Source: Brachionus manjavacas
Taxonomy: Eukaryota > Rotifera > Eurotatoria > Ploima > Brachionidae
Reading direction: 5' to 3'
Length of the DNA: 64,000 nucleotides
Assembly (NCBI GenBank): GCA_019054805.1
Contig: JAHQIY010000022.1
Span: 1,054,001-1,118,000 of the forward strand
The first letter of the stretch is position 1; every line of letters starts with the position of its first letter. Below the pieces are notes generated by a model. That model was not told the origin of the DNA and did not search any database. It saw only the letters and a program-made list of their open reading frames with translations. A program made the translations under genes and the position numbers. Positions 1 to 13,800 of the stretch are shown one piece after another.

Positions 1-3000
1 TTGGAGACTGCAGATAGTACTTTGGCCAAAAATCCATTCGATCCTCCAGGTCCGCCTGGCAAATTGGAATGCTTGTCTCGCTCATACAATCACATCGAAA
101 TTGGCTGGAAGAAACCGTCAAATGACGGCGGTGCTCCAATCAAGGGCTACATAATTGAGAGGAAAGAAAAAGGCGGCAAAAAATGGAATAGAATTAACAA
201 AGATTTGAATAAAGACACTTCGTTTTATGATGACAAAGTTTTGTCTGGCAAAGAATACGAGTACAGGGTGTCGGCGGTGAATGAGGGCGGAGAAGGTGAA
301 CCAAGCACAACTCCTTTAGTCTTGCCCGCTAAACCAGAAAAAGAAAGGCCCAAATTTGACCGAAGCAGTTTGTTCGGCCAGGCCAAGGAATTGCGCATCA
401 AAGCTGGAGAGCCAATCGACATCGAATTGCCAATTGTTGGTGCTCCGGTGCCAGAAGTTTCTTGGTTCAAAGATGGCGCAAACACACCGCTACACAACAA
501 TCAAAACGGAGTTGCACTCTCTACTGACGAAAAAATCACCAAATTCTACAAACCCAAGGCTCAACGAAGCGACACCGGAAGTTACGAGGTCAAGCTGAAG
601 AATTCTGAAGGAGATGACAGCTTGCCGGTAAAGATTGTAGTTTTGGACAAGCCTGGCCAGTGTGAGGGTCCATTGGAATGCATCGATTCAACAAAGTCAT
701 CGATCACTCTTCAATGGAAGCCACCCAAGGACGATGGAGGATCGGAGCTTTCTGGCTATGTGATCGAAAAGTGTGCCGAAGGAAGCGATGTGTGGGAAAA
801 ATGTCCAGGCATTTACATTCAACCCAAAGCTACTGTCAAACACTTGGACGAGGGAAAATCGTTCAAATTCAGAGTAAAAGCTGAGAATATTCACGGCGAA
901 GGTGAACCATTGGAAACCAGCAGACACATTGTAGTCAAGCCACCCTATGACCCGCCAAGTCCACCATCGCAGCCAGAAATTGCCGATTTCAATTTCAATT
1001 TTATTCGATTGAAGTGGAAAGTTCCGGAAAAAGATGGCGGCAACCCGATCAGCGGATACATTGTCGAAATGAAAGAGCAAAACTCGGACGAGTGGATTCA
1101 ATGCAACAGTTTTCCGGTCAAATTGCCAGAGTACACATGCACCAACGTGAACGAAGGAAACACTTACGAGTTTAGAGTCAAAGGAGTCAATGATGCCGGA
1201 GCTGGTGTTCCATCCAAGCCGTCTAAGGCCCAAAAAGCAGAGACACCCATTACGCCTGCCGCTCAAATGGATCAGCCAAAAGTTGACAACATCACCAAAG
1301 ACTCGGTTGCTTTGTCGTGGAAAAAACCACTGGACGATGGCGGCTCAAAGATCACTGCTATTGTGATCGAAAAAAAGACGCCTGATGGCGATTGGGAAGA
1401 AGTGTTGGAAATTCCACCCAAGGACAATCATGTTGTTCTAAAAGAGGTTAAAGAAAACGAGGAATGTCAATTTAGAGTGCGGGCCAAGAACGCTGCCGGT
1501 CTTAGCAATCCGAGCAAGCCAACCGACGTGATTAAGATACAAGATCAGCCCCAAAAGCCAACTTTTGAAATAACACACATGAAAGACATTGTGGTAAAGT
1601 CTGGCCAAAATTATGAGATACATGTGCCATTCAAGGCCCATCCATTGCCCAATGCCGACTGGACCATTAATGATAATGAAGTTCAAGTCGAAGCTGACAG
1701 AGTTGAAATTCAAACATTGGAAAATGTTGCCAGCTTTGTAAATCACAAAGCTAAGCGCAAAGATGCTGGCTTGTACAGATTGACGCTGAGAAACAGAGAG
1801 GGCGCTGGATCAATTACTTTGAAAGTTAATGTCTTGGGTAATTTAATTTTTTTAGGCCGAATAGGAGAAATTTTTTTAAAATTGTTGTTGTTAAGATCAT
1901 CCGGAGAAGCCAACCGGTCCATTGGAAGTACTCAATTTGGATGCCGAGTCTTGTACTCTTGCATGGAAGCCACCAGCTGACGATGGCGGAAATGAAATTA
2001 CCAACTATATTGTGGAAAAAAAAGAAGTCGGCACTGACAAGTAAACGATTGGAAAACAAAATTTAACTTTGCTTGACTAATTGTAATATTTAGATGGCTT
2101 AAAGTGGCACCGCATTGTTTGGAGAACAGCTGTCCAGTACGCGGCCTAGAGGAAGGCAAAGAATATGAATTTAGAGTTACGGCAGAAAATTTGCACGGTT
2201 TGTCTGAACCATTGACTTTGGCTGAACCAGTCACTGCCAAATGGCCATTCAGTATGGAAAAAGTTTCAATTTTGAATTTTTTAAACTAAAAAATTTGTTT
2301 CTTTTAAGACCCGCCTGGAGTAACGGGTACTCCATCTTGTCAGGATCACACCGAGAATTCAATCACTTTGGCCTGGACTAAGCCAAGAAGTGACGGAGGC
2401 ACTCCAGTCACTGGATATGCTATTGAGAAACGAGAGAAAGGAAGTGACAAATGGCAGCCAGTCAGCGAAAGAGTCAATGATAACAAATACACTGTTAAAG
2501 GTCTACAGAACGGCAAAGAATACGAATTTAGAGTAGCTGCCATTAATAAAGCTGGTACTGGTAAATGGTCGACAACAGAGGCTCCAATCGAGGCCAGAGC
2601 TCCAGATTGTGCTCCAAAAGCACTTGGATTCCTAAACGGAAATAAAGATTTGATTGTCAGAGCAGGAGAAACTTTGAAAATAAGTATTCCTTTCAAAGCT
2701 TCACCCAGACCTCAAGCTATTTGGTCCAAAGTCGGCGAAGACTTGAAAGAAAACGAGAGAACAAAATTCAAAGTTAACCAAGAAGATGCCGAATTAATTA
2801 CTGAAAGTGCCACATTAAAAGATTCCGGTGTCTACAACTGCACTTTGAAAAATGATTTTGGACAAGAAAAGATTACTGTTAAAGTGACCGTAATTGACAA
2901 GCCCGAAGCTCCTCAAGGCCCTTTGGAAGTATCCGATGTTAAAACTGACAGTGTCACTTTGTCCTGGAAGCCACCTAAAGAAACTGGCGGAATTCCAATT

Positions 3001-6000
3001 ACAAATTATGTGGTTGAGAAATTTGATGTGAAGAAAAACGAATGGCAAAAAGTTAGCTCTTTTTGCAGAGCTCCCCAATATGAAGTAATTGGACTGGAAG
3101 AAGGTCGTCCCTACAAATTTAGAGTTTCTGCAGAGAATGAACAAGGCGTTTCGGTACCGTTGGAAACCGAGATTCCAGTCGTGCCTAAAAATCCGTTCTG
3201 TAAATTTATTCACCAAATTAAAGACTTACATTTTTGCTGGTAGATAAATACTACAATTAATTTTAAAAAATGAAATATATTCTTTTTTTTATGTTATTGA
3301 GCTTAGTATTTGAGCAGAAAATCGTTTCATAGACAAAAAAATACATCGAAAGTTTTAATAGATTATTCTAAAATATTTAAATTTAAAAAAAATTCAAATA
3401 TTTAAAAAAATTATATTTTGGTAGATGCATTTTTTAGGTTACAAAAATTCTAAGCACAAAAAAATTCTCCATTTTCTATTGAATTAAACCTATCGGTATC
3501 TGTCAAAGTACCATCACCGAAGTACTAACACTTTGATCTATAAATGCTCGATAACTTGGTTTGATATGAAGTTAGAGGAAAAGCTCATTAATTGGTTTGA
3601 ACTAAAATCATCTATCTATTGACACATATTAAATCAGCAAAATGCTACCATTTTCCTACAAGCTTTGCTTGGAGTAGCTGAATTGTTATTACGTAGTATT
3701 ACTTTAACATTTCCTTCGACAACAACAAAATTTCTACTGCAAACAATATAAGTCAAAAAAAAATGATCTAAAATAAGTTTAAATATTTTTAAGCTGTTCC
3801 CGAGGCACCTAAAGAGCTTAGATTGGCTAATCAGTCGTCGGAGACCGCTGTCCTGTCGTGGGAGCCTCCGAATCAAGACGGAGGAGCCAAAGTGACTGGC
3901 TACAACATAGAAATGAATGAGTGCGGCTCGGATGACTGGTTTCCAGTCAACGATTCACTAATTAGAGGAAATTCATTCACAGTAGAAAATTTGCGACCAG
4001 GAATCGGCTACAACTTTAGAATAAAAGCCAAAAATCTAGTCGGCTGGTCACAACCGAGCAAACAAGAGCTCACCGTAGTTCTCAAGCCAGATTTTGTCAA
4101 ACCAGACTCTCCAGGTGCACCATCAGTAGTCAAAGTTGGAAAGAAGACGGCCGAGTTGGCATGGTCTGCTCCATTGAATGATGGTGGAAGTAAAATAAAT
4201 GGATACATTGTTGAAAAAACAGCTCGGAAGCGACTATTGGTCACGGGCACACTCTTACCTGGTTGCTGATTCCAATTGTGTTGTCTCTGATTTGATTGAC
4301 AATGCTGATTACGAATTTAGAGTGCGTGCTGTGAACAAAGCTGGCGAGTCAGAACCAAGCAGCACTACTGGTCGAGTGAGAATCACCGAATTTCCAGACG
4401 GTACCAAGCCAGAATTCATCAAAAAACTAGCCGATGCCGAAGGCTCAATCGGAGGACAAGTGTCGTACAGAGTGGAATTTGAAGGCAAGCCAAATCCAGA
4501 AGTGAAATGGTTTAAAAATGGCATCGAATTGTCCGAAACAAACAGATACCAAATAATCACAGAACAATTCTCTTCTATCCTAACCATTAAGCAATTAGGA
4601 GATAATGAAAATAGTCAACTAGTCTCGTGTGTTATATCGAACCCCTTGGGCAAAGAGACCTCGGAGGCTTTCATTAAAGTAATAGGTAAGAAAAAGTGGC
4701 TTTTTTATTTTTTCCTTTTTTTCTCAAAGTTGTTAATTTTTTTGTCAAGCTATTCCCAAGATTGAAAAAGAGCCTGGCGATCAAACAGTCGGAATAGACG
4801 AGACCCTTAAGGTCAAGATCCCAGTGGTGGGCAAAGGACCATTTAGCTTGGCGTTGAAAAAAGATGAGGAGGAAATCAAGGTTGCGGACTCGGGAGATCA
4901 ATACAAAATAAGTGAATTGGACGGAACTGTCACATTCACGATCCCGTTGACCCAGCGCGACCACACCGGTCAATATGAAATAGCTATTTCAAACGACTCG
5001 GGCACTGTCACCGTGCCATTCAAAGTCAAAGTAAAAGCTCCGCCAGGAGAGCCTCAAGGACCATTAGAGGTTACCGATATATCCAAGACTAGCTGCACTC
5101 TATTGTGGAAAGCGCCATTGGACGATGGCGGCAATAGAGTCACCGGCTATTTGATCGAGAAGAGAGACTGTTCAAAAGGCAAAGACAATTGGCTGCCCTA
5201 CACTGATCAATGCAAGGACACATTTGTCACCGTTCAAGGTTTGAACGAAAATAGTGAATATGAATTTAGAGTGATGGCTGTGAATCAAAATGGTGCCAGT
5301 AAGCCTTTGGTCACAAGTCAAAGCTTTGTCATCAAGCTACCATTTGGTGTGCCGGCAGCTCCTGGCGAGCCAGAAGTTAACGAAATCGGAAACGATTTTG
5401 TTACTTTGAGCTGGAGCAAGCCGGCAGATAATGGCGGTGCCATCACTGGCTATTGGGTTGAGAAAAAAGATAAGCAATCGGAAAGATGGATCAAGTGCAA
5501 TTTGAGTCCTATTCAGACCACTTGGTGCAATATACCCAATTTGATCGAAGACAAGTCCTATGAGTTTAGAGTTTTTGCGGAGAACGAGGCCGGCCTCAGT
5601 GAGCCGTCGTCGGGCAGCAAGCTGGTGCATATCAAAGATCCTCATGCGGCTCAATCGCCTGAATTCACTGCCAAAATGAGCGACACCGATGCTGCCGAGG
5701 GAAAAACGGCCTATTTCGAATGCCAAATAAGCGGCACTCCGGCTCCCAGTGTTTCGTTCTATCGCGGAACCAAAGAACTGTTCGAAAGCAGCAAGTACAA
5801 GATCAGCCACCAAGAGGACAAGTACATATTGGCCATTCATAATGTGACACTAGATGACGAGGACGAATACAGTGTTAAGGCCAAGAACAAAGGAGGTTCG
5901 CGCATGTGCCGAGCCAACTTGACTGTCAAAGCTGCGCCTAAGATCAAGCTGCCCGAGAGATACAAATCAACAGTGATGTTTGAAAAAGATGAACAAGTGA

Positions 6001-9000
6001 CCATTAAAATACCGTATACTGGCAATCCTCAGCCAACTGCCACATGGTACAAAAACAACGAAGAGATCAAAGACTCGGCTGGCTACTCGTGCGAAATATC
6101 CAACCACTATGTTACTCTAAAGTTGAACAAGCCATCGCACAATCAATCCGGAGACTATAAGCTAAAGTTGGCCAATTCGCTCGGCTCCGACACTGTCGAG
6201 ATTAAGATTGTGATTGCTGATGTGCCTGAGCCGCCCAGGTTTTTGGTTGTCGAGAGTGTTCACGATGAAAGCATCTCAATTTCTTGGAAAGCGCCCGAGA
6301 ATGATCGCGGCAGTGCCATCACAAACTACATTGTGGAAAGACTCGATTACTCGTACACTGTTAAGCTGAATGAAAGCGAACAAAATGTTAAACCAGTTAC
6401 GGAACTATGGACCAGATGTTCAATGACAAAGCGAACTCATTTCACTGATGAAACTGTTCGCTCAATGCACAAGTACCAGTACAGAGTCATTGCGCAAAAT
6501 ATGCAAGGCAGATCGGCACCATGCGAGCCGACTTCTATAATCACTACACCAGCGCCAGAAAATAGATTAAGAGGCAAGAAATGGTATGAAGATGAGACTG
6601 GAAAGCGAAGACGGGGCAGAGACGGATTTGCACCTTCAGATTACGATAAATGCGGTAGGTTTTTTCTAAAGGTTTTCTAAAATTTGATCAGAACTTTGGA
6701 AACAGTTAAAATGAATAATTCTGTTTAGCATTTCGTTTGTCATTCTTTCTTACAATCAATTTACAGAGGTTTTATTTGGAACTTTCAAAAAGCCTGATTA
6801 GCACTAAATTTTCATTTTTATTTCTGCACCTTAATTTAAATAAAAGCTAGCTTAGCTTCAATATTCTAAAAATATGGGGGACCCGCAATACGGATAAATA
6901 ATCTAAATTTTATTTATTATTTTACTAATATCAACAAAAAAAAAGATTAATTGAATTTAAATTCAGCAAACCTAATTTCGGTTTATAACAAATACAATAC
7001 AATATTGTTAAAAAGCTTTATTTAAGTAACAGAACGTTCTTAAATTCTGAATAAGTTTCTAACAGTTTCTAAATTCGCATAGGTTAATTTTCATGAAGCA
7101 TAAGCAAAATTTTGTTCTGGTAAAGATAAGCTTAGTTCTGGTAATTCAAAATCTTCTTCTTCTCCTTCAATTTCAATAAATGAGGCGATTTCTTGTCTTT
7201 CAAATCAATTCTCACAAGGATATTGTATATACTGATTCAAACTGAATAAAAGATGTTTAAATGATTTGAGTCTTTGTGTTCAACTTAATATAAGTTCTAA
7301 TCGGAAATTTTTTTCTTTGTTTTGTTTTGACTACTCTTGAACAAACAACTTGAGCTTGTTTGGCTCGTTCATAATCTATGAATATTCCTGCTTGTTGTTG
7401 TTTTATATATTTGACCAATGTGAATGTGTTGGGATTGCTCTATACCATTGCGTAACCGACTTATCGTTCTTCTCATTTACTTCTTTTTTAAATCTTGAGT
7501 TGCTTTTACTATTAAAACATGTTAATCTGTTAAAGGGTCGGAATAATGTAGTCCTCTCAATTTTATTACTTGGTCTCCTTTTAAAGTCAAACTTGCATAA
7601 CATTTTGAATTGATACACACCTAAGTAATTGATATTTTCTTTTTAAAATTTCTGCAATCTAAATATCAGAAAAAAATGCTTTTAAAAATTTTGAATGCTA
7701 GTTTTTTGAATTTAAAAAATACAAAATAGTCTAATTTCAAAAATAAAAATATTTTTTGCTATTTATGATTCGTATAGAAATTAAATTGTCGATATAATTT
7801 TTTTTAATTTAAAATTTGAATTTATTGAATATTTAAAAAAATTTAAGTTCACGATTTGTGGAGCAAGGGTCAACCAGAGCCAGCCGATTTTAGAGTCGGC
7901 AGTGTTTACGACTACTATGACATATTCGAAGAAATCGGCAGTGGCGCATTCGGTGTTGTCCACAGAGCTGTTGAAAAAACCGGCCGATCATTTGCTGCCA
8001 AATTTATACTTACACCAAGCAATGTAGAAAAATCAACAGTTAGAAAGGAATGCGAAATAATGAATCATTTGATACATCCAAAACTTTTGAATCTACACGA
8101 CATTTTCGATGAGGGAGACGAAATGGTCTTGATCACTGAATTGTAAAATTTTTAAAATAAAAGAAAAAATAAATCTAAATATCAAAAAAAAGCTTGTCTG
8201 GTGGTGAATTGTTTGAAAAAATTGCTGATCCAAACTACAAGATGACAGAGCCTGAAGCCAAAAAATACATTCGACAAATACTAGAGGGTCTACAGCACAT
8301 GCATGACAACAACATCGTTCATTTGGACATAAAGCCTGAGAATATTATATTCGAGACTAAGAATAGTCCCAGTGTCAAATTGGTCGACTTTGGTCTTGCT
8401 TGCAAACTAGACCCGGACGAGATTGTGAAAGTTTCTTCGGGAACTGTTGAATTTGCCGCTCCGGAAATTGTTGAACACGACTCTGTCGGATTCTCGACTG
8501 ACATGTGGGCTGTCGGTGTGCTCAGCTACGTCATGTAAGAATTTTTTTTGTTTAAAATTTTTTTTTCAAAATTTTGATTAGTTTGAGCGGTTTGTCTCCG
8601 TTTGGCGGAGCTGATGATGAGCAAACAGCCGAAAATATCAAAAGATGTGAAATAAAATTTCCGTCGGACGCTTTTGGCGGAATATCCGAAAACGGAATCG
8701 ATTTTATTCGCAAACTATTGGTAAAAAACAAAGCCGGTAGATTGAATGTATATGAAGCACTTGAGCATCCATGGCTGATGGACGACACACTCAGTGATCA
8801 CCGAATACCTTCGTCTAAATACGACAGCATCCGATCAAGGATCAAGGACAAATACTCGTCATGGGCCGAGCCCAATCCGGCATTGGGTCGCATCGCCAAT
8901 TTCAGCTCACTCAGAAAATTGCGTCCAAAGGAATACAAAATTTACAATTCTTACTTTGACAGACGTGATGCCACGCCACGCTTTGTCATCAAGCCAAGGA

Positions 9001-10899
9001 ACCAACAAGTCCAAGAGGGCCAGAGCGCAACATTCAACTGCATCATTTTGGCTTCATCTCCTCCTGTTGTTTCATGGTACCAAGGTGGACAAGAAATCAA
9101 AACCTCAACTAAATACTGGAAGAGATACAACAGAAATTCGTATGCTCTCGAGGTCAGACGCTGCACTTTGGACGATAAGGGAGAATTTATTGTAAAGGCC
9201 ATTAACTCATACGGTGAACGTGAATACAATGTTTTTCTAAATGTTGACCGTAAGCTTTTTTTTTTTTAATTTTTAATTTTAATAAAAAATATTTTTATTT
9301 ATTTTAAAAAAAAATAAAAAAAATTGAATTTTTTTAGCATTACCAAAACAAGTGCCAGTAGAGGTTGTCCAAGAGACAAGGCAAAAGCGAGCTGCTCAAG
9401 AAATGGAATTCGATTTATGGAAAGAACCAGACGCCAAAGCCACATTCACATTTAAGCTCAGACCTCGATTGATCCAGGTGGGAATAAGTGTCAAATTGTT
9501 ATGTTGTTTGGCTGGCCGTCCGACACCAAAGGCTCAATGGTTTAAAAATTCAACACCAATTAGTGAAAGTGATCATCGCTATTCGATTGATCACAGTGCC
9601 GGAGTGTGCACACTTGAAATAGCAGCGTGTTCATTGAGTGACGCTGGAACATACTTGTGCCGAGCCGAAAATGCATTGGGATCCGATGAAACTTGTTGTC
9701 ACTTGACAGTCGAAGAATGTAAATACAATCCACCAAGGGCTTTGTTGAAAGAACAAGGTCTTGCATCGGCCACACCAAGGCAGTCTGTTGTCCGAGGCCC
9801 TAAAAATGAACCGCCCAAATTTGAACGCAAATTTGCCAACCATCAATTGGTATCAGTAGGCGACATAGTTTCACTACGTGCCTCTTATTCTGGATTTCCG
9901 CAGCCCAAAATTGAATGGCTAAAGAATGGCGAACCTGTTAGCGCTTCAGTCACTATTAGAAGCACTGATTTTGACACTTGTTTGACTTTGAATAATGTAG
10001 AAGTGACTGACGAAGGAGAATACTCATGTAGACTAACAAATACATCTGGTATGGAAGTAACCAAATGTCAAGTTGAAGTAGAAAAACCCAAACAAGTCAA
10101 AAAGCCAGTTAGAGTGGACAAAGAAGCAAACGAAACACGACAGCCTAAAAAAGAGGCCCAACCTATTGTGGAACCGGAGCCAGTTAAGGTAGGCAATCAA
10201 TCAAAAGAAACCGAACAGCCTAAAATAGAGGCCGTAGAAGAAGCTGAAAATGCTCCGGTAGAAAAAAGTGACATTGAACCAGTAAAGTCGACTAATGGGA
10301 ACAAATTTGGATTTTTGAGGCATCTACAGAGTCAAAATTTGGTAGAGGGTCAACCATTGGTACTCGAGGCTGAAGTTTTTGGCAACGAACCACTGGATGT
10401 CTTGTGGCTCAGAAATGGCAAAGAAATACCAGAAAATCCAGACTTTTTGAAAGAAAGGAAAGACAATTTGTGTAGATTGATAGTAAGTGAAATATTTCCG
10501 GAGGATTCTGGAGTATTTTCGGTTGAATTGTTTAGCGAAGCAGCAAATAAAGCAGTTTTGACGTCATGCTCAGTTGTGGTCAAGGCTGCAGACGAGCCCG
10601 ATTTGGATCCAAAGTTCTCGAAATTTCCTCAAAGCATAAACGTTGACGAAGGATCGCCAGTCAATATAAACTGCGTTTTGGATGGCACTAAACCAATATC
10701 AGTTAAATGGTTTAAAAATAATGAAGAATTGGTCCAGTCGAAGCGAATTTTATTCAATAATGATGAAAAAAATGGAAATTATACACTAAATATACCGACA
10801 TGCTTGGCTACTGATAGTGGTGAATACCACGTCACTGCATCCAACTCAAATGGAGAAGTAATTGCTGCTTTTAGTTTATGCGTCTCTTTTGACGAGTAA
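1..10899 (+). CDS. unc-22/bt-like: Twitchin (giant muscle Ig/Fn3 kinase), 3' part of gene, unit 1
   Basis: Twitchin is a sarcomere (A-band) giant protein whose kinase regulates muscle contraction and relaxation. The window opens inside an exon. Exons inferred from GT-AG sites and domain continuity: 1-1837, 1896-2040, 2094-2251, 2309-3199, 3794-4685, 4750-6654, 7848-8142, 8193-8534, 8582-9249, 9338-10899 (stop TAA). Domains in order: Fn3, Ig, three Fn3, Ig, two Fn3, Ig, three Fn3, two Ig, two Fn3, two Ig, Fn3, kinase, regulatory tail, five Ig. Between the third and fourth tail Ig domains is a K/P/E-rich linker (about 10080-10290). Fn3 domains show the usual DGG and YEFRV signatures; Ig domains show WFK and DxGxY. 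Oddity: an A-run at 4214-4219 has 6 A where the open unit-4 copy has 8, which shifts the frame before the kinase. I think this is more likely a consensus error than a real null, because this is the only copy joined to the upstream gene. AATAAA lies at 11143. Confidence 0.93.
3200..3793 (+). other. Twitchin intron, 594 bp
   Basis: The exon ends ...ATCCGTTCT before GTAAAT, and the next exon starts after TTTTTAAG; joining them reads FSVPEAPKE in phase 1. The intron is AT-rich and I recognise nothing in it. Equivalent introns follow the truncated first exons of units 2-4 (14849-15440, 26495-27091, 38136-38729). Confidence 0.85.
6655..7847 (+). other. Large twitchin intron upstream of the kinase, about 1.19 kb
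   Basis: The donor is GTAGGT after the last Fn3/linker exon; the acceptor is TTTAAG at 7847. The spliced reading is KCVHDLWSKG, the expected linker into the kinase. It is the longest intron of the unit. Short open frames in it (for example 7403-7618 minus) do not resemble a protein family I know. Equivalents: 18300-19493, 29952-31139 and 41592-42788. Confidence 0.85.
7848..9249 (+). other. Twitchin kinase domain, autoregulatory tail and first tail Ig (unit 1 exons)
   Basis: Three exons (7848-8142, 8193-8534, 8582-9249) separated by introns of 50 and 47 bp. Seen in translation: glycine loop GSGAFG, the AAKF lysine, the catalytic loop HLDIKPEN, the metal-binding VDFGLA and FAAPEI. All residues needed for catalysis are present, so the kinase looks active. 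HLD in place of HRD is usual in the twitchin/MLCK/titin kinase group. The tail after the catalytic core (SDHRIPSSKY through SYFDRRDA) corresponds to the inhibitory C-terminal segment known from twitchin and is followed by an Ig domain. Splicing restores EFLSGGELF and YVILSGLSPF, which confirms both introns. Units 1 and 4 read VEKTGR; units 2 and 3 have three extra A and read VEKKTGR. Confidence 0.95.
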
Positions 10900-13800
10900 T
10901 TATGAAATGTTTAAAAATTGCTTTAACTGTTTAGAAAGCTTTTACTAAAGAATAGATCGATTCATTTTTTTACAAAAAAAATGAGTATTCTTTTAAATTT
11001 TTTTGGTCGCCTTATCTAAACATTATTTTTTTTGTTCGGCAAAAATATTAGAAATTTTTTAGCAAGTTAATTAAATTATTAAATTTATTTTTTCAGAATT
11101 TTAGGTTAGAATTTAATTTTATCTCTTTTTTTCTATTATTGAAATAAAATTTGAAAAAAAAAAATTTTTTATTATTTTGTTTAATCTTTTGTAAAATAAT
11201 CTGCTTAGCATTGTAAAGACCAATCTCAAAAAAAATTTTTTTAGAAAGCTAATCTACGAAAATCTCTTGTTAAATTTTGATAATTTTTATCTAATCTTTT
11301 AGATTTTAGTTAAGTGAACAAAAAAGAAAATTATTTTTGAAAGTCTAATAGACCTTCCTTAAGTTATTCATAATAAAAGACTGTATCAAATTGACACCGC
11401 TAATTCTAGGATCAAAAGAAAAATTTAATAAGTATATTTACTGAATAAATAAATAAATAATAATAAGTTTATTTACAACTATAAAGCTTTATTAGATTTA
11501 TATTTTTTAAGATTTCCATCTGATAGATTATTTTAATTAAAATGAAAATTCTTATGTGGTTTAAAGATATTGCTTTATTTATATTTATCAAGAATTTGTT
11601 ATCAAATATATTCTCTTCATCATTTTGCTTCCATATTTTCGGATGATTTTGTATCTTTTTCGATAATTTCGTTATGTTCCGCTTCCATTCTTGGTCTTTT
11701 TGAGACCATTTCTTCTTAAGATTTTATTCTTTTTGGAGCTGAACTTGATGCTTGTGTTCCAGTTGGTTGACAAGTATCTGGAATATTTCTAAAGACTCAT
11801 AATCTTGTAAATAATCAAAAGTTCAACCAGAGCCTCTTTTGTTCTTTACCAAAGACTCAGCGCTTTCTACTGTGTCATTATAATTATTTTCTAAAATGCT
11901 CGCACTCAACATTTTTTAATTTTATTTCATAAATTAAAATATAAGCTATTTCTTAATAGTTTGTGGTTTTCTTAATGACTAGCTATGTGCCAATCTTTAT
12001 TTTAGTGGATTTTTTCAATAAATGTGTACATTTATTTGAAATTTGTGGTATCCAAACCAAATTTCCGATTTTAAATTTATTTGAGGGGGTCACCGACCAT
12101 GATAATCTATTGACTTTTATCCTTTTTTCTTTTCCGTGAACGTCCTGAGCCGTTCTCCAACGGTGAGGGAGTATTGTAACAACCCCTCCAGACATTTTTG
12201 CTGTCTCCCACAGTTACCATAGATGTTAACCATAAATGTCGCTTATTTATTTTAGCTGTGTTGACATAATTTTTTGAAACTTCATCTGGCTCTTTGGGAA
12301 TTTGATTTATCTTTCAAAAGACAAGAATTGTATTTATGGGAAAGCATGGTCTCAAATAAAAGAAAATTAAAATTTTAAATCAAATTCATAAAAAAATTAT
12401 TCATTAAAGGGATAAACGATTTTTATTTCGATAATAAAGTATATAAATGAAGATTAAAATAAAAAAAATCTTGATTAAAATGATAGAAATAAGGAGCAAA
12501 AATATTTTCAAACAAAAGAAAGCCTGATTTAAACTTGAATTTTGTCCTGACTTGGAATCATCTCATTTTGATAATAAGGTACATAATTATGGATTGAAAA
12601 AAAATGTCAGTTTATTTTTACAAAAGAAAAACACTAAATGAATCCAAAACATGGCTAATCAAAAATGGGAAGATAAGCTAAAATTTGGAACTATTGTCAC
12701 TGAGCCAAGTAAAACAATTTGAGCAAAAATTAAAAAAAATTTAAAACTTCTAAATGAGATAATATAAACAAAAAAATTTCACTCATAGATAAGGATATAC
12801 TTTATGAATGCCTTAATTTTTGAGATTCTTCCTTTCCTACTGACTTTTATCTATGCTTTCTATGTAAAAATCTAAATGTAAATGTCTTTCTTAAAATATC
12901 TCTTTTCAGCTTTCAATTAAACCTGATCATTACTCCTGACAATATCTGTTAAATGAATTTTAGTCTCACATTAAATTTAAGAAAATGAAAATTAGAATTG
13001 ACTTTACATTCTTCCACCAGTTTGACGACCAACCACGCACAGGAGGACTCATTCCTGCACTGACATATCTCTCACTTGCTAATTGATTTGCTGAATTCTG
13101 AGTAACTTGTATTTATTTGATATTAGTTTCTGAGAATAAATTTTAACAAGGAAAAGCCTTTTCCTAGTTTAAATTCTTGAATGATCCAAGATTGATCCTA
13201 TCAAAGATTTTTAAAGATTACCTAATTTTTTTGGTTTTAGATCCTATTTTCTATTTGAGAGATTTCTTATTATATTAATTCTTGAATTACAGTGCTCTTT
13301 TAATTCAACCACCATTGGACCAAATGTAAGCTTTGAGTCTAACATGAATTTCACTTTTATTCATTATTTAATTTGTTATAAGATTAAGAATTAGTTACTT
13401 TGACATCTTTTTCAGTATCAATTAAATCAGAATTAGGACTAAATTTTATCGAAAAAGGTTCTCCAGAGCATTTTCCCTTTTCTTCACTTGTTTTTAATTC
13501 CTTATCATTTGAAATCAAATTTTGAATTGAATTTGATCATTTATTTGTTCCAAAGTTATTATTTTGTTCCAAGAAGGCCTACTGTATTTTTTCCCATCTT
13601 CTGAATAAAATCTAACCAACTTTGATTCCAAAAATTTTTAAAAGAGGCCTTAACTCAAATGTAATGGGATTAAATGTTTGCTTCAGTTTTTGACAGCGAG
13701 TTTTCTGGAAGTTTCTTCTTACTTTCCTACGTTCTTTTATCAGATTAACATTGTTCGGGGGAAGACTGGTTTTGTAAATTTTCTGAGATAGGTAAGGAAT

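Noticed and set aside
697-1266. 189-residue open frame on the minus strand
   Set aside because: It is antisense to Fn3 exons of twitchin and shows no protein family; codon shadow of a long coding exon.
5337-5840. 167-residue minus-strand open frame repeated in other units
   Set aside because: Antisense shadow of Fn3/Ig exons, repeated only because the unit is repeated.
7403-7618. Small minus-strand open frame in the large twitchin intron
   Set aside because: No recognisable domain, AT-rich intron, and broken or altered in unit 4.
8794-9195. 133-residue plus-strand frame, present in all units
   Set aside because: Alternate frame of the kinase-tail exon; the true frame has the twitchin tail and an Ig domain.
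11449-11464. AAATAAATAAATAATAA run as a microsatellite or CRISPR-like repeat
   Set aside because: Too short, simple AT-rich repeat; no spacers anywhere in the window.
11983-12195. 70-residue minus-strand open frame in the unit flank
   Set aside because: Resembles no family with confidence; kept only as part of the possible retroelement remnant.
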